Below, piece by piece: positions 1 through 8,996 of a DNA stretch of 64,000 bases. Both the position numbers and the translations under genes were made by a program. The DNA is from JBHGYD01 sp041920415. Lineage in GTDB: Bacteria > Bacillota > Bacilli > Bacillales > Anoxybacillaceae. Under the pieces are notes generated by a model. The model searched no databases. It saw only the letters and a list, made by a program, of their open reading frames with translations, and was not told the DNA's origin. How positions within the stretch are numbered: position 1 is the first letter of the stretch; each line of letters opens with the position of its first letter. Where the stretch lies: NCBI GenBank assembly GCA_041920415.1, contig JBHGYD010000013.1, forward strand, positions 1 through 64,000, written 5' to 3'.

Positions 1-2
1 TC

Positions 3-119
3 ATTGATCAGTACCGGATCACGGAGATTCGAGCCAACTCTGTTTCTGGATTTGAATCAGCTTTGGACGGCATTTTACTAGCTTATTCACTCGTCATTCT
101 TGGGCTAGTTGAGCGTTAA
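3..119 (+). CDS. C-terminal fragment of an unidentified protein, cut by the window edge
   Basis: An open frame enters from the left edge and stops at a TAA at 117-119, giving about 38 residues. The last third is hydrophobic (ILLAYSLVILGLVE). I do not recognise the family. In B. subtilis an rRNA operon lies on this side of ygxA, and nothing here resembles rRNA. The tail could belong to a transposase or a membrane protein, but the sequence is too short to decide, and the frame may be fortuitous. Confidence 0.2.
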   Translation: MDQYRITEIRANSVSGFESALDGILLAYSLVILGLVER

Positions 120-148
120 GGTTCAACTAGCACCACGGGTATATTATA

Positions 149-1024
149 TTATTCATTATGTTTTAATACATAATAACGATGAAAAATACTTTGACCCTTT
201 GTCGGCACTTTTTCTATCGCTAAAATATCTTTATCGACTAAATACTCTAACATAATAATAAGATCAACAGAGTAAACTGCCAATTCCGGATGATTGATAA
301 TTTCCCCAATGCTCCATGTCCCTTCTTTTTGCTTTAATACCTTCAACAAATGAGCAGAACCCGATGGTATACGGGAATGGATTAAAAATTCACTCGCTAA
401 AAATAAAAGCTCTAATCTTTTATCTAAAGGTTCTTCACTTCCGACAAGCTCTTCATAAAGTTTATAAATTTGTGCATCAATTTGTTTCACTTGGTTCCAC
501 ACAGTTACTTCAGGGTAAAAACCTTGCTCAATAACCGCTAGCCGCGCTAAATGGTGTAGCGCATGGATAACATGATTGTAAGCATCTAACAGTTGATTCG
601 TTTCAAGAAATACTTTGCCATCCGTGTATCTTCGAATTAACTTAGCAAACTCCAATCCCATTTTTAATTGTCGCGTTTCTTCTGGAAATTCCAGCATCCG
701 ATTCCGTAATCGTTGCACATATTCATTACGGTCAAATAAAACCTTTCCATTTAAGACCCAATCAATTACTTTCCGATTAGAACCAAGAAGAAGCCATTCG
801 TTTAGTTTTTTTTCGTTGACAATGTACAGTGCTGCCTTTTGCTCTTTCGACATGTAATGTTTGATAAAAACAGGAGATTCCGTTTCTTTAGCAACCACTA
901 ATAAAATGACATCAAACGTATCTGTAATTGCCGAATTATTAAACTTTTTTTCGACCATTAAAACCCCTAATGTATTACGATGACTTGCTCGCTCTTGATA
1001 AATGGGACGAATTAAATCCTCCAT
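149..1024 (-). CDS. ygxA: YgxA-like nucleotidyltransferase-like protein
   Basis: The protein is about 291 residues and begins MEDLIRPIYQERASH, as in Bacillus YgxA. An in-frame ATG 15 bases upstream is possible, but GGAGG sits 8 bases before this start and supports it. YgxA has a nucleotidyltransferase-like N-terminal fold followed by helical domains; its substrate is unknown. In B. subtilis ygxA also stands next to ygzB and perR, so the context fits. I infer a cytosolic protein, since no signal or membrane segment is visible. Confidence 0.85.
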   Translation of the reverse strand: MEDLIRPIYQERASHRNTLGVLMVEKKFNNSAITDTFDVILLVVAKETESPVFIKHYMSKEQKAALYIVNEKKLNEWLLLGSNRKVIDWVLNGKVLFDRNEYVQRLRNRMLEFPEETRQLKMGLEFAKLIRRYTDGKVFLETNQLLDAYNHVIHALHHLARLAVIEQGFYPEVTVWNQVKQIDAQIYKLYEELVGSEEPLDKRLELLFLASEFLIHSRIPSGSAHLLKVLKQKEGTWSIGEIINHPELAVYSVDLIIMLEYLVDKDILAIEKVPTKGQSIFHRYYVLKHNE

Positions 1025-1160
1025 ACTTTTTTCCTCCATATCCCTAATACTTTTATGGCTTATTCGACAAAAATCGCAAAATTCCTCTTTATGAATTTGT
1101 TCAAAATCAACGTTATAGGCTAAACTTTATGATATAGTTGTGTGTAGGAGGGAATGATTT

Positions 1161-1517
1161 ATGGGCATCAAATATTCGAGTAAAATTAACAAAATTCGCA
1201 CGTTTGCTTTAAGCTTAATTTTTGTTGGCTTCATTGTTATGTATATAGGGGTATTTTTTCGCACTTCCATGTTTATTATGACGTTATTTATGATTTTAGG
1301 ATTACTTTTTATTATTGCCAGTACGGTTGTTTATTTTTGGATTGGAATGTTGTCGACAAGAACCATCCAAGTCGTTTGTCCGACATGCGGTAAAATAACG
1401 AAAATGCTTGGAAGAGTGGATATGTGCATGTATTGTAACGAACCATTAACATTGGACCCTGATTTAGCTGGCAAAGAATTTGATGAAAAGTACAATCGCA
1501 AACAAAAAAAGAGCTGA
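1161..1517 (+). CDS. ygzB: YgzB family (UPF0295) membrane protein
   Basis: The 118-residue protein matches Bacillus YgzB along its length. Two transmembrane segments lie at about residues 12-32 and 38-60. The cytosolic tail carries two CxxC pairs, CPTCGK and CMYCNEP, which look like a small zinc ribbon. The function is unknown. The gene is divergent from ygxA and convergent with perR, the B. subtilis arrangement. GGAGGG lies upstream of the ATG. Confidence 0.9.
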   Translation: MGIKYSSKINKIRTFALSLIFVGFIVMYIGVFFRTSMFIMTLFMILGLLFIIASTVVYFWIGMLSTRTIQVVCPTCGKITKMLGRVDMCMYCNEPLTLDPDLAGKEFDEKYNRKQKKS

Positions 1518-1542
1518 TAGCCCAACTTCGCTATCAGCTTTC
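1510..1542. terminator. Bidirectional terminator between ygzB and perR
   Basis: AGCTGATAG (1512-1520) pairs with CTATCAGCT (1531-1539). An A-run on the left and Ts on the right allow use from both convergent genes. Confidence 0.8.
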
Positions 1543-1991
1543 TAATGTTGACGGTATCCATTTTGACAATCTGGGCAGACACCGTAAACTTCCATCCGAT
1601 GGTGACTTACTTTAAATCCTGTCACATGTGCTGCTAACGTCTCAACTTCATCTAACCCCGGATAGTGAAAATCGACAATTTTGCCACACCGTTCACAAAT
1701 GATATGATAATGGTCAGAAGTAACAAAATCAAAACGGCTTGATGAATCACCATATGTTAATTCTTTTACTAGTCCTACTTCTTTGAAAACACGCAAATTA
1801 TTATAAACTGTTGCTACGCTCATATTCGGAAATTTTCCTTCTAACGCTTTATATATTTCATCTGCCGTTGGGTGTGACATCGAACGAATTAAATATTCCA
1901 ATATCGCATGACGTTGCGGAGTAATACGTACTCCTGTTTGCTTCAACGTATCAAGCGCTTCTTTTAACAGCTGGTTTTCGGACACCGTCAT
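1542..1991 (-). CDS. perR: Peroxide-responsive repressor PerR (Fur family)
   Basis: The 149-residue Fur-family protein is close to B. subtilis PerR. The N-terminal winged helix spans about residues 1-85 and includes the recognition segment MSVATVYNNLRVFKE. The dimerisation domain has the structural zinc pairs CERC and CPDC and the His/Asp residues (DSSSRFDFVTSDHYH, DFHYPGLDE) that bind regulatory Fe or Mn. In B. subtilis, iron-catalysed oxidation of these histidines by H2O2 releases the protein from DNA. A near-consensus Per box lies 33 bases upstream, implying autoregulation. The peroxiredoxin gene ygaF follows on the upstream side. Confidence 0.96.
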   Translation of the reverse strand: MTVSENQLLKEALDTLKQTGVRITPQRHAILEYLIRSMSHPTADEIYKALEGKFPNMSVATVYNNLRVFKEVGLVKELTYGDSSSRFDFVTSDHYHIICERCGKIVDFHYPGLDEVETLAAHVTGFKVSHHRMEVYGVCPDCQNGYRQH

Positions 1992-2023
1992 GCACCTCGC
2001 TTTCTTTAAAAAAAATTATTATT

Positions 2024-2038
2024 TTATAATTTTTATAA
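2024..2038. promoter_or_regulatory. PerR box upstream of perR
   Basis: TTATAATTTTTATAA matches the B. subtilis Per box TTATAATNATTATAA at 14 of 15 positions. It stands just upstream of the perR start codon, where autoregulation is known in B. subtilis. Confidence 0.75.
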
Positions 2039-2110
2039 TTAGTCTACAAGTACTTCATACGCTTTGTCAATATTCCTATCATTAATATATGAGTTTGTTC
2101 GCTTTTTTAA

Positions 2111-2143
2111 CATAAAAAATGTGCGGAATCATCTTCCGCACAA
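2111..2143 (-). terminator. Terminator of ygaF
   Basis: TGTGCGGAA and TTCCGCACA form a 9-bp stem with a 5-base loop, followed on the minus strand by a run of Ts. Confidence 0.8.
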
Positions 2144-2234
2144 ACACGATTACATCTGAGGAGGTATGCCCTACACTATTTAACATACTCTTCTTCTCAT
2201 CTTTTCGTATAGACTTCTACCTAATTTCCGAAAA

Positions 2235-2708
2235 TTATTTACTTACATTTTCCGCTATGTATGCTAACGCTTCCTCGACATGCCCTTTAACTTTTACGTT
2301 CCGCCATTCTTTTACTAACTTTCCTTCTTCATCGATAATAAACGTGGAGCGTTCAATGCCCATGTATTCTTTCCCAAAATTTTTCTTTAGCTTCCAAACC
2401 CCGTATTTTTCCGCGACCTCATGATTTTCATCAGCTAGCAATAAAAACGGCAAATCATATTTTTCAATAAATTTTTTATGTCTTTCTACAGAATCTGTAC
2501 TTACTCCTAAAATCACGGCGTTTAAATCACTGAATTTACCATGATAATCACGAAAATCACATGCTTCGGTTGTACAGCCAGGAGTCATATCCTTTGGATA
2601 AAAATACAACACAATATTTTTTCCGCGAAAATCTGAAAGTGAAACCATTTCTCCATTGCTTGCCGGCAATGTAAAATCCGGTGCTAGTTGCCCGACTTGC
2701 AGTGCCAT
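2235..2708 (-). CDS. ygaF: Thiol peroxidase, Bcp/PrxQ-type peroxiredoxin
   Basis: The 157-residue thioredoxin-fold protein starts MALQVGQLAPDFTLPASNG and carries the peroxidatic cysteine in the motif TPGCTTEACDFRD at about residues 44-56. The second cysteine, five residues on, is the usual resolving cysteine of the BCP/PrxQ subgroup. It reduces H2O2 and organic hydroperoxides in the cytosol using thioredoxin. Its place next to perR matches B. subtilis and suggests an oxidative-stress role. It has its own terminator. Confidence 0.93.
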   Translation of the reverse strand: MALQVGQLAPDFTLPASNGEMVSLSDFRGKNIVLYFYPKDMTPGCTTEACDFRDYHGKFSDLNAVILGVSTDSVERHKKFIEKYDLPFLLLADENHEVAEKYGVWKLKKNFGKEYMGIERSTFIIDEEGKLVKEWRNVKVKGHVEEALAYIAENVSK

Positions 2709-2763
2709 CGTTTTCCCTCCAAATATAATTGTTCTTTTGCTTTTAGAGTAGCGAAAGGAACGA

Positions 2764-3210
2764 TCAATTGCAACGATTAGCGCTATCCCGGTCCATCATC
2801 GTACGAGCAACAAGCACAGCTGGCATGATATAGCCTAACAACGCTTCAATGATCGCAATCCATCTTCCTATTCCTGTCGGAGTAACATCTCCATATCCAA
2901 CCGATAACAACGTCATCCCGCTTAAATAAAGGCTGTCTTGAAGTATAGAAAAACATTCATTAGCTGTTCCATTGGCAGATGGGGTAAATACGTTATGCCC
3001 ATTAAGTTGAAGCACCATGTATATAAGCGCGAAACCTAACATCATCGTGATATACCATTGAATAAGAACAAATAAATTTTCTAAAGAAATACGACGGGGC
3101 GTTTTTATACTTGTCGTCCAAATAGACGTAATGCTTCCAATTAACACCGCTGCTACAATTCCAACGAACGCGTACTCCATCGCTCTCACCTCATACTTGT
3201 CCATAACCAT
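2764..3210 (-). CDS. Two-TM potassium channel family protein
   Basis: The 148-residue protein contains the K+ selectivity filter SVGYGDVTP at about residues 100-108. This sits between hydrophobic helices: an N-terminal helix at about 11-28, one at about 45-65, and one after the filter at about 115-135. This is the pore-domain layout of the Ion_trans_2 family. No RCK/TrkA-N domain is attached, so ligand gating is not apparent. The first two codons may not be used; an internal Met also fits. The gene stands alone between ygaF and lctP. Confidence 0.8.
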   Translation of the reverse strand: MVMDKYEVRAMEYAFVGIVAAVLIGSITSIWTTSIKTPRRISLENLFVLIQWYITMMLGFALIYMVLQLNGHNVFTPSANGTANECFSILQDSLYLSGMTLLSVGYGDVTPTGIGRWIAIIEALLGYIMPAVLVARTMMDRDSANRCN

Positions 3211-3286
3211 ATATATAAAAACAAAAAGTCAATTATTCATAAAAGATAATGAAACATGAAAAAAGTGGAGAAAGTAATGTAAAATT

Positions 3287-3335
3287 AAATGCTGCCTTTT
3301 CCCGGTACATCAATCGGAAAAAGGCCGCAGCATCT
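3287..3335 (-). terminator. Terminator of the ldh-lctP operon
   Basis: Imperfect long stem: AATGCTGCC...TTTTCCC pairs with GGAAAAAGGCCGCAGCATC, with T-rich sequence after it on the minus strand. Confidence 0.6.
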
Positions 3336-3372
3336 ATACACAGTGCTTAACTTAATAACAAACTATAATTAT

Positions 3373-5001
3373 CTACATTCCTATGATCGAAAGAACGTAT
3401 GTCCATACTCCCACAAACAACAGCAGAATTAGGCTATAATAAACCGTCATTTTAAACAAGGCAGATTCTTTACCTGTCTCTTGCACTGCAGCGGTTGCAA
3501 TCGCGATTGATTGCGGAGAAATGAGTTTTCCCATAACTCCCCCGCTAGTATTAGCAGCAAGCAATAACGAAGAGCTTGTCCCTATTTGAGCTCCTGTAAC
3601 AGCTTGTAAATGACCAAATAAGGCGTTATTGCTCACGACAGATCCTGTAATAAACACGCCAAGCCATCCTAATAACGGGGAAACGAATGGAAATACATCT
3701 CCCGTCTTCGCTAATGCTAAACCAATCGTAGAGGATAAACCCGCATAGTTGGTTAAGTTGGCAAATCCCATGATAAAACAAATTAGTTAATACAGAGGAA
3801 TAAATAGTTCTTTACACGTTTCTTTTAAACTTTGTATTCCCTCAGCAAACGTAATGTTTTTGCTAAACATGCCTGTAAGCAATACCGCTAATAAAATCGC
3901 TGTACCTGTTGCTGACACAAGATCTAGCTTGAATATTGCATCTAATGCAGTCTGTGCCGGTGCCACCGGAGGAGTTTTCACGACTTCCCCATGCAATAAT
4001 GGCACTTTAAACAAAAGCGTAGTTTGACGAAGCGCTCCACCTTCAGCAAACAGAGCTTTAAAGCTCGGCAGACTCCATATAATAACGATTACCGTTAAAA
4101 TATAAAAAGGGGACCACGCACTAATGATTTCTTTCAAGCTGTATTTAGATTTTTCTACAACTTTCCCATCCTGATTTACTCGATATATATGTGACGGCTG
4201 CCATTTTTTCAAGAAAAGAGTCAGTGCCCCCATACTGACAAGCGCCGCTAAAATATTGGCCAATTCAGGACCAAGTACAATGATGGTGAATGCTTGTACA
4301 ATGGTATAACTTACGCTTACCACTAAAAGAGCAGGCAATGTTTCTTTAATACCTTTCCATTTATCTAAAATAAACACTAATAAAAATGGAATGATAAACG
4401 TGACAAACGGTAAAATCCAAGCAAGTGTACGAGACAACTCAATCGGAGTTAAATCACCCATTTGTGCTCCAACAATAACCGGAATCCCAATTGCTCCAAA
4501 CGCGCCAGATGCAGCATTGGCAATTAAACAAAGAGCAGCGGCTTTTAATGGATGAAATCCTAGTTCCGAAAGTAAAGCAGCCGAAATGGCAATCGGAACG
4601 CCAAATCCCGCAGCACCTTCTAAAAATGCGTTAAAACTAAAACCTATGAGCAACAGTTGAAGCCGCTGATCCTCAGAAATATTTGCGATACTCCCACGGA
4701 TAATATCAAATTTCCCCGTTTTAACAGCAAGTTTATATAGCCAGACAGCCATGATCACAATATAACCAATGGGCCATAAACCGTTCGCGATTCCATAGCT
4801 GGAAGCAGCAATCGCCTTTGAAATCGGCATATGAAAAAACCAAACAGCTGTCACTAATCCAAAACAAAGAGTGAGAAAAGCGGCTTTTATTCCCTTCATC
4901 TTAAACACCGTTAAACATAATAAAAATAAAACAATTGGAAGCGCCGCAATAAATGCAGAAAGATATGTATTATGAAAAGGATTGTAATGTTGTATCCACA
5001 T
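3373..5001 (-). pseudogene. lctP: L-lactate permease, interrupted by an in-frame stop
   Basis: The two parts together match the multi-pass L-lactate/H+ symporter LctP. The N-terminal part ends ...CKELFIPLY and is followed by TAA. The same frame then resumes as ICFIMGFANLTNYAGLSS and runs to the normal C-terminus. Compared with the family's PxLTI...MGFAN segment, there is one extra codon's worth of bases, best read as small insertions (a doubled CT and an extra A, about 3775-3795) that put a stop in the middle. AAGGTG precedes the ATG at 5001. It lies 22 bp after ldh in the same operon, as in B. subtilis ldh-lctP. Translation would give a truncated permease of about 404 residues. Confidence 0.85.
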
Positions 5002-5023
5002 GATAATCACCTTGTTGTTATAG

Positions 5024-5989
5024 TTAGTATTTAATTACTTTTACATCATCAAAATAACGTGAAAGAATGTCTTTTAATATGGTTACGCTATGATGAAACT
5101 GCTGTTGTTCTGTTTCATTCAACTTCATTTCCATGACCTCGCGAATACCCCTTCGGTTGATAATGGCAGGCACGCCAATATAAACGTTTTGCTCATTATA
5201 TTATATTGACCGTCCAGATAAGCCGAAACAGTTAATATAGCATTTTCATTGTGTAAAATAGCACGTGTAATGCGGACTAGCCCCATCGCAATACCGTAAT
5301 ACGTTGCACCTTTTTTCTCAATAATTTGATATGCCGCATCACGAACATTAACAAAGATATTTTCTAAATCCTCTTTTCTGTAGCTATCGTTTTGCGACAA
5401 TATTTGCTCAACTGGAATACTTCCAATTTCCGCATGACTCCAAACAGACAGCTCTGTATCCCCATGCTCTCCAATAATATGCGCATGCACATTGGTTGAA
5501 GCCACTTGAAAGTATTCACTTAGCAAAAAGCGGAATCTTGCCGTATCCAAAATCGTTCCCGAGCCGATTACCCGTTCTTTCGGTAAACCGCTAAAATTCC
5601 AAGTAGCATACGTTAAAATATCTACCGGATTCGTTGCAACAACAAAAATGCCATCAAAACCTGATTTCATAACAGAATCGACAATCGTTTTAAAGATATT
5701 AATATTTTTCCCAACGAGATCGAGTCTTGTTTCCCCTGGCTTTTGATTAGCACCTGCACAAATCAGCATCTTGACAATCTTGATAATCTCCATGCCATAT
5801 ATTCATTGGCTTCGGCGCGAACACTTTTCCGTGATTTAAATCCATCACGTCACCCTTCGCCTTTTCTTTATTCACATCAATCAACACTAACTCATCCGCT
5901 ATTCCTTGATTCATAAGTGCAAATGCATAGCTAGATCCAACAAATCCTGTTCCTACAACTACCACACGATTCACGTCTTGCCTTTTCAT
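5024..5989 (-). pseudogene. ldh: L-lactate dehydrogenase, broken by two frameshifts
   Basis: The three pieces in different frames match L-LDH end to end. The first has the NAD-binding GTGFVGSSYAF and ends at DADL. The second runs from ICAGANQKPGETRLDLV, with the substrate Arg region, through the catalytic histidine in IIGEHGDTEL to YLDGQY. The third runs from EQNVYIGVPAII to a TAA at 5024-5026. At about 5770 roughly 11 bp are missing (family D-A-D-L-V-x-I-C-A-G). At 5195-5204 a 5-bp unit ATTAT is duplicated in tandem. The likely start is the ATG at 5989 with AAAGGA 12 bases upstream; a TTG at 6010 is also in frame. LDH would normally reduce pyruvate to L-lactate with NADH. Confidence 0.92.
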
Positions 5990-6019
5990 AGCTGCTTGTT
6001 GTCCTTTCAAAAAATGAAT

Positions 6020-6037
6020 TTGCGAAATTATTCACAA
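6020..6037. promoter_or_regulatory. Rex-type operator upstream of ldh
   Basis: On the minus strand the site reads TTGTGAATAATTTCGCAA. It has the two-fold form TTGTGAA-N4-TTCACAA with one mismatch, and lies about 30 bp upstream of the ldh start. In Bacillaceae Rex represses ldh unless NADH is high. The operator is intact although the operon behind it is broken. Confidence 0.65.
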
Positions 6038-6239
6038 GTACATTGCGCATTATTCCAAAAACTTTGTCTAGTATCAAAAAGAAATTTGTCTTTTTTGTTA
6101 ATATTTTGCCCACACAACAGTATTTTTGTATCGTCACATCCAATTCATAACATATTACAGCAATCATCCAATAAATGAAAAAAATGTTCTGTCATTATAT
6201 TCTCCGCATACATACTATATATACTCATTTTCATAAAAA

Positions 6240-6296
6240 ATAAGAGGGCAATCCGTTAAAGGAATTTTTACTTCCTTTCGGATCTCCCTCTTTTTA
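6240..6296 (-). terminator. Terminator of the ABC-2 operon
   Basis: AGAGGG-AATCCG-AAGGAA arms pair across a short loop. On the minus strand the stem is followed by a run of Ts. Confidence 0.75.
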
Positions 6297-7079
6297 ATTC
6301 CCCGCACCTCGATATCGTTTCACTCCCGCATTCCATAAGAAAACGGAAATTGTAAAGAAAACCAGTCCCATCACCGGCGTCAAAAATGCGTATCCATACC
6401 ATTCTTTCTTACCGAGAAAATAAGCGGAAGGATACACACCAACAAACGCAAATGGCAACACCCATGTTAATATATAGCGAATGACGCGGTTATAAATATC
6501 AATCGGATAACGACCGTAGTTGCCGATATTGTACATCATCGGCATAATCGAGCTTCTTGCGTCCGACCAAAAGCTAATCGTTGCGAGTGAAATAAAAATT
6601 CCCGCGTAAACAAGCGTTCCGCCGAGCACTAAAAGAATAAAAACAAAGATATCATACCAGTGAAAAACTAAATGTAAACGGGAGCCCGCGTAAATCATAA
6701 TAATCATTCCCGTAATTCCACCGAGAAGCGACTCAAGCTCCATACGCTCAAGGATGATTTGGAACAAGCTATGCACAGGCCGCGTCAACACTCGATCCAT
6801 TTCCCCGCGCACAATATAACGCTCATTAAAATCCCAAATGTTAAAAAACGCCCCGAACACAGCAAACGGCACTAAGAAAAAACCATAAATAAAAATGATT
6901 TCATCACGCGTCCAACCGTTTAACAGTTGTGTATGACCAAATACAACGAGAATAAAAATTAAATTGACCGCTTGAAACATAAAATCAGAAACAAATTCAA
7001 CAATTAAATCCGTCCGATATTGCAACTTTGTTTTTAAATATTGCGCCATATATTGAAAAAACACTGATACATAAAACAT
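6294..7079 (-). CDS. ABC-2 type transporter permease (second subunit)
   Basis: The 261-residue protein has six predicted transmembrane segments (about residues 22-42, 55-75, 115-135, 145-170, 205-225 and 230-252). It resembles the ABC-2/DUF990 permeases that come as a pair with one ATPase. It lies 4 bp after the first permease gene and ends the operon. The exported substrate cannot be told from sequence; relatives are annotated as daunorubicin-type or multidrug exporters by analogy only. Confidence 0.8.
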   Translation of the reverse strand: MFYVSVFFQYMAQYLKTKLQYRTDLIVEFVSDFMFQAVNLIFILVVFGHTQLLNGWTRDEIIFIYGFFLVPFAVFGAFFNIWDFNERYIVRGEMDRVLTRPVHSLFQIILERMELESLLGGITGMIIMIYAGSRLHLVFHWYDIFVFILLVLGGTLVYAGIFISLATISFWSDARSSIMPMMYNIGNYGRYPIDIYNRVIRYILTWVLPFAFVGVYPSAYFLGKKEWYGYAFLTPVMGLVFFTISVFLWNAGVKRYRGAGN

Positions 7080-7083
7080 GATC

Positions 7084-7875
7084 TCATCCTCCCTGAATCA
7101 CAAGCTGTTTTTTCGCCGCTCTCCACAACAGCTGTATCGGGATGAGCAAAATTACGCTCCAAATCAGTTGAAACATTAATCCATCGATAATGGCTTGTCC
7201 TTGAAAACTTTCCGTAAAAATCATGCTCGGAATATAGCTAATCCCTTGAAATGGAAAGTATTTCATCATTTCTTGGGCCCAAGCTGGATAAAAACTAATC
7301 GGCAAAATCAAGCCGGAGAATAAATCGATTATAAAACGTTTCGCACGCAATAATCCTTCACTATTGAGAGTAAAAAATGTAACAATACCAGCAAGTAAAT
7401 TCAGCTCAGAATTAATGATAAAACTCAAAATAATCGAAACCGCAAAATATCCCCATGTGCTTATGTTCGTTGTCAGATGTAAAGGGAAAATCAAACCGAC
7501 AATGATCATGCCCGGTAAGGAGAGAAACAACAATCGGAAAATCCCCTCTCCTAACCCTTGCATCGTTTTCATTCCTAAATAGCTGTAAGGACGGATTAAC
7601 TCAGTAGCGACTTTCCCTTCCCTAATTTCCATAGCAATTTCACGGTCAATATTATTAAAGTAAAACGCACGCGCCATCCAAGCAATGGCCACATACGTCG
7701 TCATCTGCCAAACGGACATCCCTTGAATTGACGGCTTGTTACCGTAAATCGCCGACCATAAAAAATAATAAGCACCGATATTAATGCTATAAATAAGAAT
7801 GCCGCTGTAATAATTGGTCCGATATGCAAGCATCATTAAAAAGCGAATACGAATCATTTCGATATATTTATCCAT
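7084..7875 (-). CDS. ABC-2 type transporter permease (first subunit)
   Basis: I chose the ATG at 7875 (MDKYIEMIRIRFLMMLAYRTNYY). It overlaps the ATPase stop by 8 bp, and the segment further upstream in this frame lies inside the ATPase gene and reads as non-homologous. The protein of about 263 residues has six hydrophobic segments and the usual amphipathic N-terminal helix of DUF990-type permeases. It should pair with the permease downstream and with the ATPase upstream as an export complex in the cytoplasmic membrane. Confidence 0.8.
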   Translation of the reverse strand: MDKYIEMIRIRFLMMLAYRTNYYSGILIYSINIGAYYFLWSAIYGNKPSIQGMSVWQMTTYVAIAWMARAFYFNNIDREIAMEIREGKVATELIRPYSYLGMKTMQGLGEGIFRLLFLSLPGMIIVGLIFPLHLTTNISTWGYFAVSIILSFIINSELNLLAGIVTFFTLNSEGLLRAKRFIIDLFSGLILPISFYPAWAQEMMKYFPFQGISYIPSMIFTESFQGQAIIDGLMFQLIWSVILLIPIQLLWRAAKKQLVIQGG

Positions 7876-8875
7876 GCACAACACCTTCTTCATAGATGTT
7901 GCGGATAATTTCTTCCGTCGAAATCTCGTTAATGTTAATATCTTTAATCTCATATTGAGCGACAACCCGGCTAATCACATCGGATATATGTGTCGGTGAT
8001 ACATGGGCAGTCCAAATGTTTTCCCGCTCTCCCACCTGCCACTTCGCTGGCAAATCGCTTGTTAACCGCTTTAATTCTTCATACGTTACTTCTCTAGAAA
8101 AAGCAAACTGAATTTGTTTTCCTTCTCCCCAGTTCGCCTTCAATTTTTGCAATGAACCATCATAAATAATTTTTCCTTCATCAAGCATAATGACGCGTTC
8201 GCATAATGCTTCAATATCGGAAATATCATGTGTTGTTAACAAAATCGTTGTGTTGTACTTTTCGTTGATTTCCTTCAAAAACTTACGGATTTTTAATTTT
8301 ACTAATACATCTAAACCAATTGTCGGTTCATCTAAAAACAAAAGCGGTGGATTATGAATAAGGGCAGCCGCAAGTTCACAGCGCATTCGCTGCCCAAGCG
8401 ACAGCTTGCGAACAGGCTTGTCTAATAGCGGACCAATATCAAGCGTGTCAATGACATGTTCCATATGCTCTTTATAATCTTGGTCAGATACTCGATACAC
8501 TTTTTTTAACAGACGGAATGATTCTTGCACCGCAATATCCCACCATAACTGTGAACGCTGTCCGAATACCACGCCGATCGTTTGCACAAATGCTTCCCGC
8601 TCTTTATGCGGATTCATTCCGTTCACAATGACTTTCCCCGAAGTGGGGGTCAAAATGCCGGTCAACATTTTAATTGTCGTTGATTTTCCCGCACCGTTTT
8701 CCCCGATATATCCTACCATTTCTCCTTGTTTTACAGTAAAAGAGATATCATTAACGGCGCGTATAATTTTATAGTTTCTTGTAAATAAGTCTCGAAATGC
8801 TCCCATTAAACCGGAGCGGCTTGAATATGAATTGAATTCTTTGCGCAGTTTTTCTACTTCAATTGCATTGACCAT
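7868..8875 (-). CDS. ABC transporter ATPase
   Basis: The 335-residue nucleotide-binding subunit has Walker A GENGAGKST (about residue 58), the Q-loop region GQRSQL, signature LSLGQRMR, Walker B LLFLDEPTIGLD and the switch histidine in TTHD. The extra C-terminal 100 residues are typical of ATPases that serve ABC-2 exporters. It is the first gene of a three-gene operon with two permeases, divergent from gsaB. Confidence 0.9.
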   Translation of the reverse strand: MVNAIEVEKLRKEFNSYSSRSGLMGAFRDLFTRNYKIIRAVNDISFTVKQGEMVGYIGENGAGKSTTIKMLTGILTPTSGKVIVNGMNPHKEREAFVQTIGVVFGQRSQLWWDIAVQESFRLLKKVYRVSDQDYKEHMEHVIDTLDIGPLLDKPVRKLSLGQRMRCELAAALIHNPPLLFLDEPTIGLDVLVKLKIRKFLKEINEKYNTTILLTTHDISDIEALCERVIMLDEGKIIYDGSLQKLKANWGEGKQIQFAFSREVTYEELKRLTSDLPAKWQVGERENIWTAHVSPTHISDVISRVVAQYEIKDININEISTEEIIRNIYEEGVVHG

Positions 8876-8996
8876 ATCTCATTACCTCCACATAAGCATA
8901 GTTTATCCGAAGTAGAAGTGGGAAACAAATTGTATGCTTGAACAAATATGTTAAAATAAGAAGCGGCAAAGAAACTCGTTTAGGAGGCTTTTAAGC

